A stretch of 6,123 nucleotides of DNA from Gammaproteobacteria bacterium (GTDB lineage: Bacteria; Pseudomonadota; Gammaproteobacteria; Immundisolibacterales; Immundisolibacteraceae), in the NCBI GenBank assembly GCA_003645395.1, contig QNFC01000112.1:1-6123 (forward strand), in the 5' to 3' direction. The notes under the pieces were generated by a model that made no database searches, had not been told where the DNA came from, and was given only the letters and a program-made list of their open reading frames with translations. Shown piece after piece: positions 5,041 through 6,123 of the stretch (position 1 is the stretch's first letter; each line of letters starts with the position of its first letter). The position numbers and the translations under genes were made by a program.

Positions 5041-5269
5041 CTCTCCAGCTCCCCAACAAAAAAGCCGGGACAATCATCTCGGCTTTTTCGCTCTACTCAA
5101 AGAGGTTCTCTGGTCGTTCCTCGGGGTACGTAGTAGCCTGGGGTATGAAAAAACATTCGCTCTGGCGAGACCCCGGGATATAGTTCTGGTGGGCATTTTC
5201 GCAACGTTGATTTTTATCTTTGTACTGGTTTTCATTGCGCACTTTGCAATTAGCCTGGCGACCGGCTAA
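5033..5269 (+). CDS. DUF2970 small membrane protein
   Basis: The 78-residue product has the DUF2970 signature: LLKEVLWSFLGVRSSLGYEK (21-40), then ARPRDIVLVGIFAT (45-58) leading into a single hydrophobic helix up to about residue 75. The function is unknown. Related genes are, to my recollection, often found in cytochrome c oxidase clusters, which would fit the neighbouring cyoE. The only usable start is GTG at 5033: there is no ATG, TTG or other GTG in frame before the conserved part begins. It overlaps the rpoH stop codon by 8 bases and has no Shine-Dalgarno sequence, so it should be translated by coupling to rpoH. The rpoH terminator lies within codons 9-19, so full-length message needs read-through. 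The N-terminal 15 residues are polar and poorly conserved-looking. Confidence 0.8.
   Translation: MSNSPAPQQKSRDNHLGFFALLKEVLWSFLGVRSSLGYEKTFALARPRDIVLVGIFATLIFIFVLVFIAHFAISLATG
5059..5088 (+). terminator. Intrinsic terminator of rpoH, inside the DUF2970 coding sequence
   Basis: AAAAAGCCGGGA (5059-5070) pairs with TCTCGGCTTTTT (5077-5088) as a 12-bp stem with one G-U pair and a CAATCA loop; the last five bases supply the T run. It starts 19 bases after the rpoH stop codon. The A-rich left arm also makes a partly symmetric structure, but convergent cyoE transcription would have to cross DUF2970 to use it. It is the clearest terminator in the window. Confidence 0.8.
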
Positions 5270-5321
5270 ACCTGCTTACTAAATCGCGTCTACACTTTCC
5301 TCAGCAACGCCATGGCTTTTT

Positions 5322-6123
5322 CTATAGCAGGTAGTGATCCACCAGCATTACTGCAAAAATCAACATCAAATAGACAATCGAATAGCGGAAAGTCGCCATT
5401 GCCACGACGTCGTCTCCGCCACGATAGAGACGAATCGCCCACCACAGAAAACGCAGCCCAAGTATGATCGCTCCAATCAGATAAACCTCACCTGACAGGC
5501 CAAACACAAACGGTAACGTCGAAACCAGCAGTAACAAAATCGTGTAGAGCAGAATGTGCAGTCGGGTGAATTCAACGCCGTGAGTGACCGGCAGCATCGG
5601 CACAGCTGCCAGCGAATACTCTTCGCGCCGCGCGATCGCCAACGCCCAGAAATGTGGCGGCGTCCAAATGAAGATGATAATCACCAATAACAGCGCTTCC
5701 GCATCCAGGTGACCGGTCACTGCTACCCACCCCAACGCCGGCGGCGCTGCTCCAGCGATGCCACCAATAACGATATTTTGCGGAGTCGCCCGCTTCAAGA
5801 ACATGGTGTAAACCACTGCATAACCAATCAGCGTGAAAAACGTTAGTACTGCGGTTAGAGGATTAACCAACGCAGCCAACATAATCAGGCCCGATCCACC
5901 CAAAAGTGCCGCAAACAACAGCGCCTGAAAAGCGGGGATCTCCCCCTGCGGAAGGGGCCTCAGCCTGGTCCGGGCCATGATGGCATCGGCCTGAGCATCA
6001 ATGACCTGATTAATAGTCGCAGCGGAAGCCGCTGCTAGAAAAATACCCAAATTACCCCAGATAACAATTTGTAGTGGTACCGCCCCCGGCACAGCCATAT
6101 ACATGCCAATAATCGCGGTGAAA
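5322..6123 (-). CDS. cyoE: Heme O synthase (protoheme IX farnesyltransferase), 5' end outside window
   Basis: CyoE/CtaB is an inner-membrane UbiA-type prenyltransferase that adds farnesyl to heme b, making heme O for heme-copper oxidases (a precursor of heme A where ctaA is present). About 266 residues are visible. The frame runs through an internal Met at 6104 to the window edge with the typical FTAIIGMYMAVPGAVP segment, so roughly 30-40 N-terminal residues are missing and the true start is not at 6104. Key motifs, numbered from that Met: the prenyl-diphosphate-binding NQVIDAQAD with RTRLRPLPQG (32-53), YTMFLKRATPQNIVIGGIAGAAPP (about 99-122), and WTPPHFWALAI with EEYSLAAVPMLPV (about 147-173). 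Many hydrophobic segments alternate with these loops. It converges on DUF2970 with 52 bases between stop codons and no obvious terminator of its own. Cytochrome oxidase genes probably lie upstream, outside the window. Confidence 0.95.
   Translation of the reverse strand, partial: FTAIIGMYMAVPGAVPLQIVIWGNLGIFLAAASAATINQVIDAQADAIMARTRLRPLPQGEIPAFQALLFAALLGGSGLIMLAALVNPLTAVLTFFTLIGYAVVYTMFLKRATPQNIVIGGIAGAAPPALGWVAVTGHLDAEALLLVIIIFIWTPPHFWALAIARREEYSLAAVPMLPVTHGVEFTRLHILLYTILLLLVSTLPFVFGLSGEVYLIGAIILGLRFLWWAIRLYRGGDDVVAMATFRYSIVYLMLIFAVMLVDHYLL

Noticed and set aside
5309..5321. GCCATGGC followed by TTTTT as a terminator on the plus strand
   Set aside because: GCCATGGC is a self-palindrome with no room for a loop, so it does not form a useful hairpin.
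5271..5331. CCTGCT (5271-5276) and AGCAGG (5326-5331) as a terminator between DUF2970 and cyoE
   Set aside because: Only 6 bp with a 49-base loop and no T run; expected by chance.

Overview
The window looks like a stretch of chromosome from a gammaproteobacterium with roughly 50% GC. PlsY, RpiA and RpoH all read as close relatives of the Enterobacteria/Pseudomonas-type proteins. A proton-pumping-oxidase heme gene (cyoE) and a DUF2970 protein fit an aerobic, possibly marine, lineage; the habitat is a guess. I see no insertion sequence, phage gene, tRNA, rRNA or CRISPR array, and gene density is high: the longest gap without a recognised gene is about 200 bases.

Layout from left to right. Bases 1-138 are the 3' end of an unidentified plus-strand gene. 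It converges on midA (minus strand, 202-1350), and a perfect 13-bp inverted repeat joins the two stop codons. A divergent intergenic region (1351-1549) separates midA from plsY (1550-2170), which is followed after 3 bases by rpiA (2174-2830). Next comes a protein with two cyclic-nucleotide-binding-like domains and a C-terminal rhodanese domain (2955-4019). Then comes rpoH, heat-shock sigma-32 (4198-5040). A small DUF2970 membrane protein (5033-5269) overlaps the rpoH stop codon. The right edge is cyoE/ctaB, heme O synthase (minus strand, 5322 to beyond the window), meeting DUF2970 tail to tail.

The genes are mostly housekeeping: phospholipid synthesis entry (plsY), pentose phosphate pathway (rpiA), heat-shock transcription (rpoH) and heme O for the terminal oxidase (cyoE). 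midA and the cNMP/rhodanese gene are less well understood.

The most notable feature is regulatory. A perfect CIRCE operator (TTAGCACTC-N9-GAGTGCTAA, 4135-4161) lies directly upstream of rpoH. It overlaps both a sigma-E-like promoter and an extended -10 sigma-70-like promoter. This predicts that the HrcA repressor controls the heat-shock sigma factor gene, coupling two heat-shock systems that are usually treated as alternatives. A second point is that the intrinsic terminator of rpoH lies inside the first codons of the overlapping DUF2970 gene. A third is an excess of near-perfect inverted repeats (arms of 10-13 bp) inside or at the ends of genes. I do not see a wholly new multi-gene system here.
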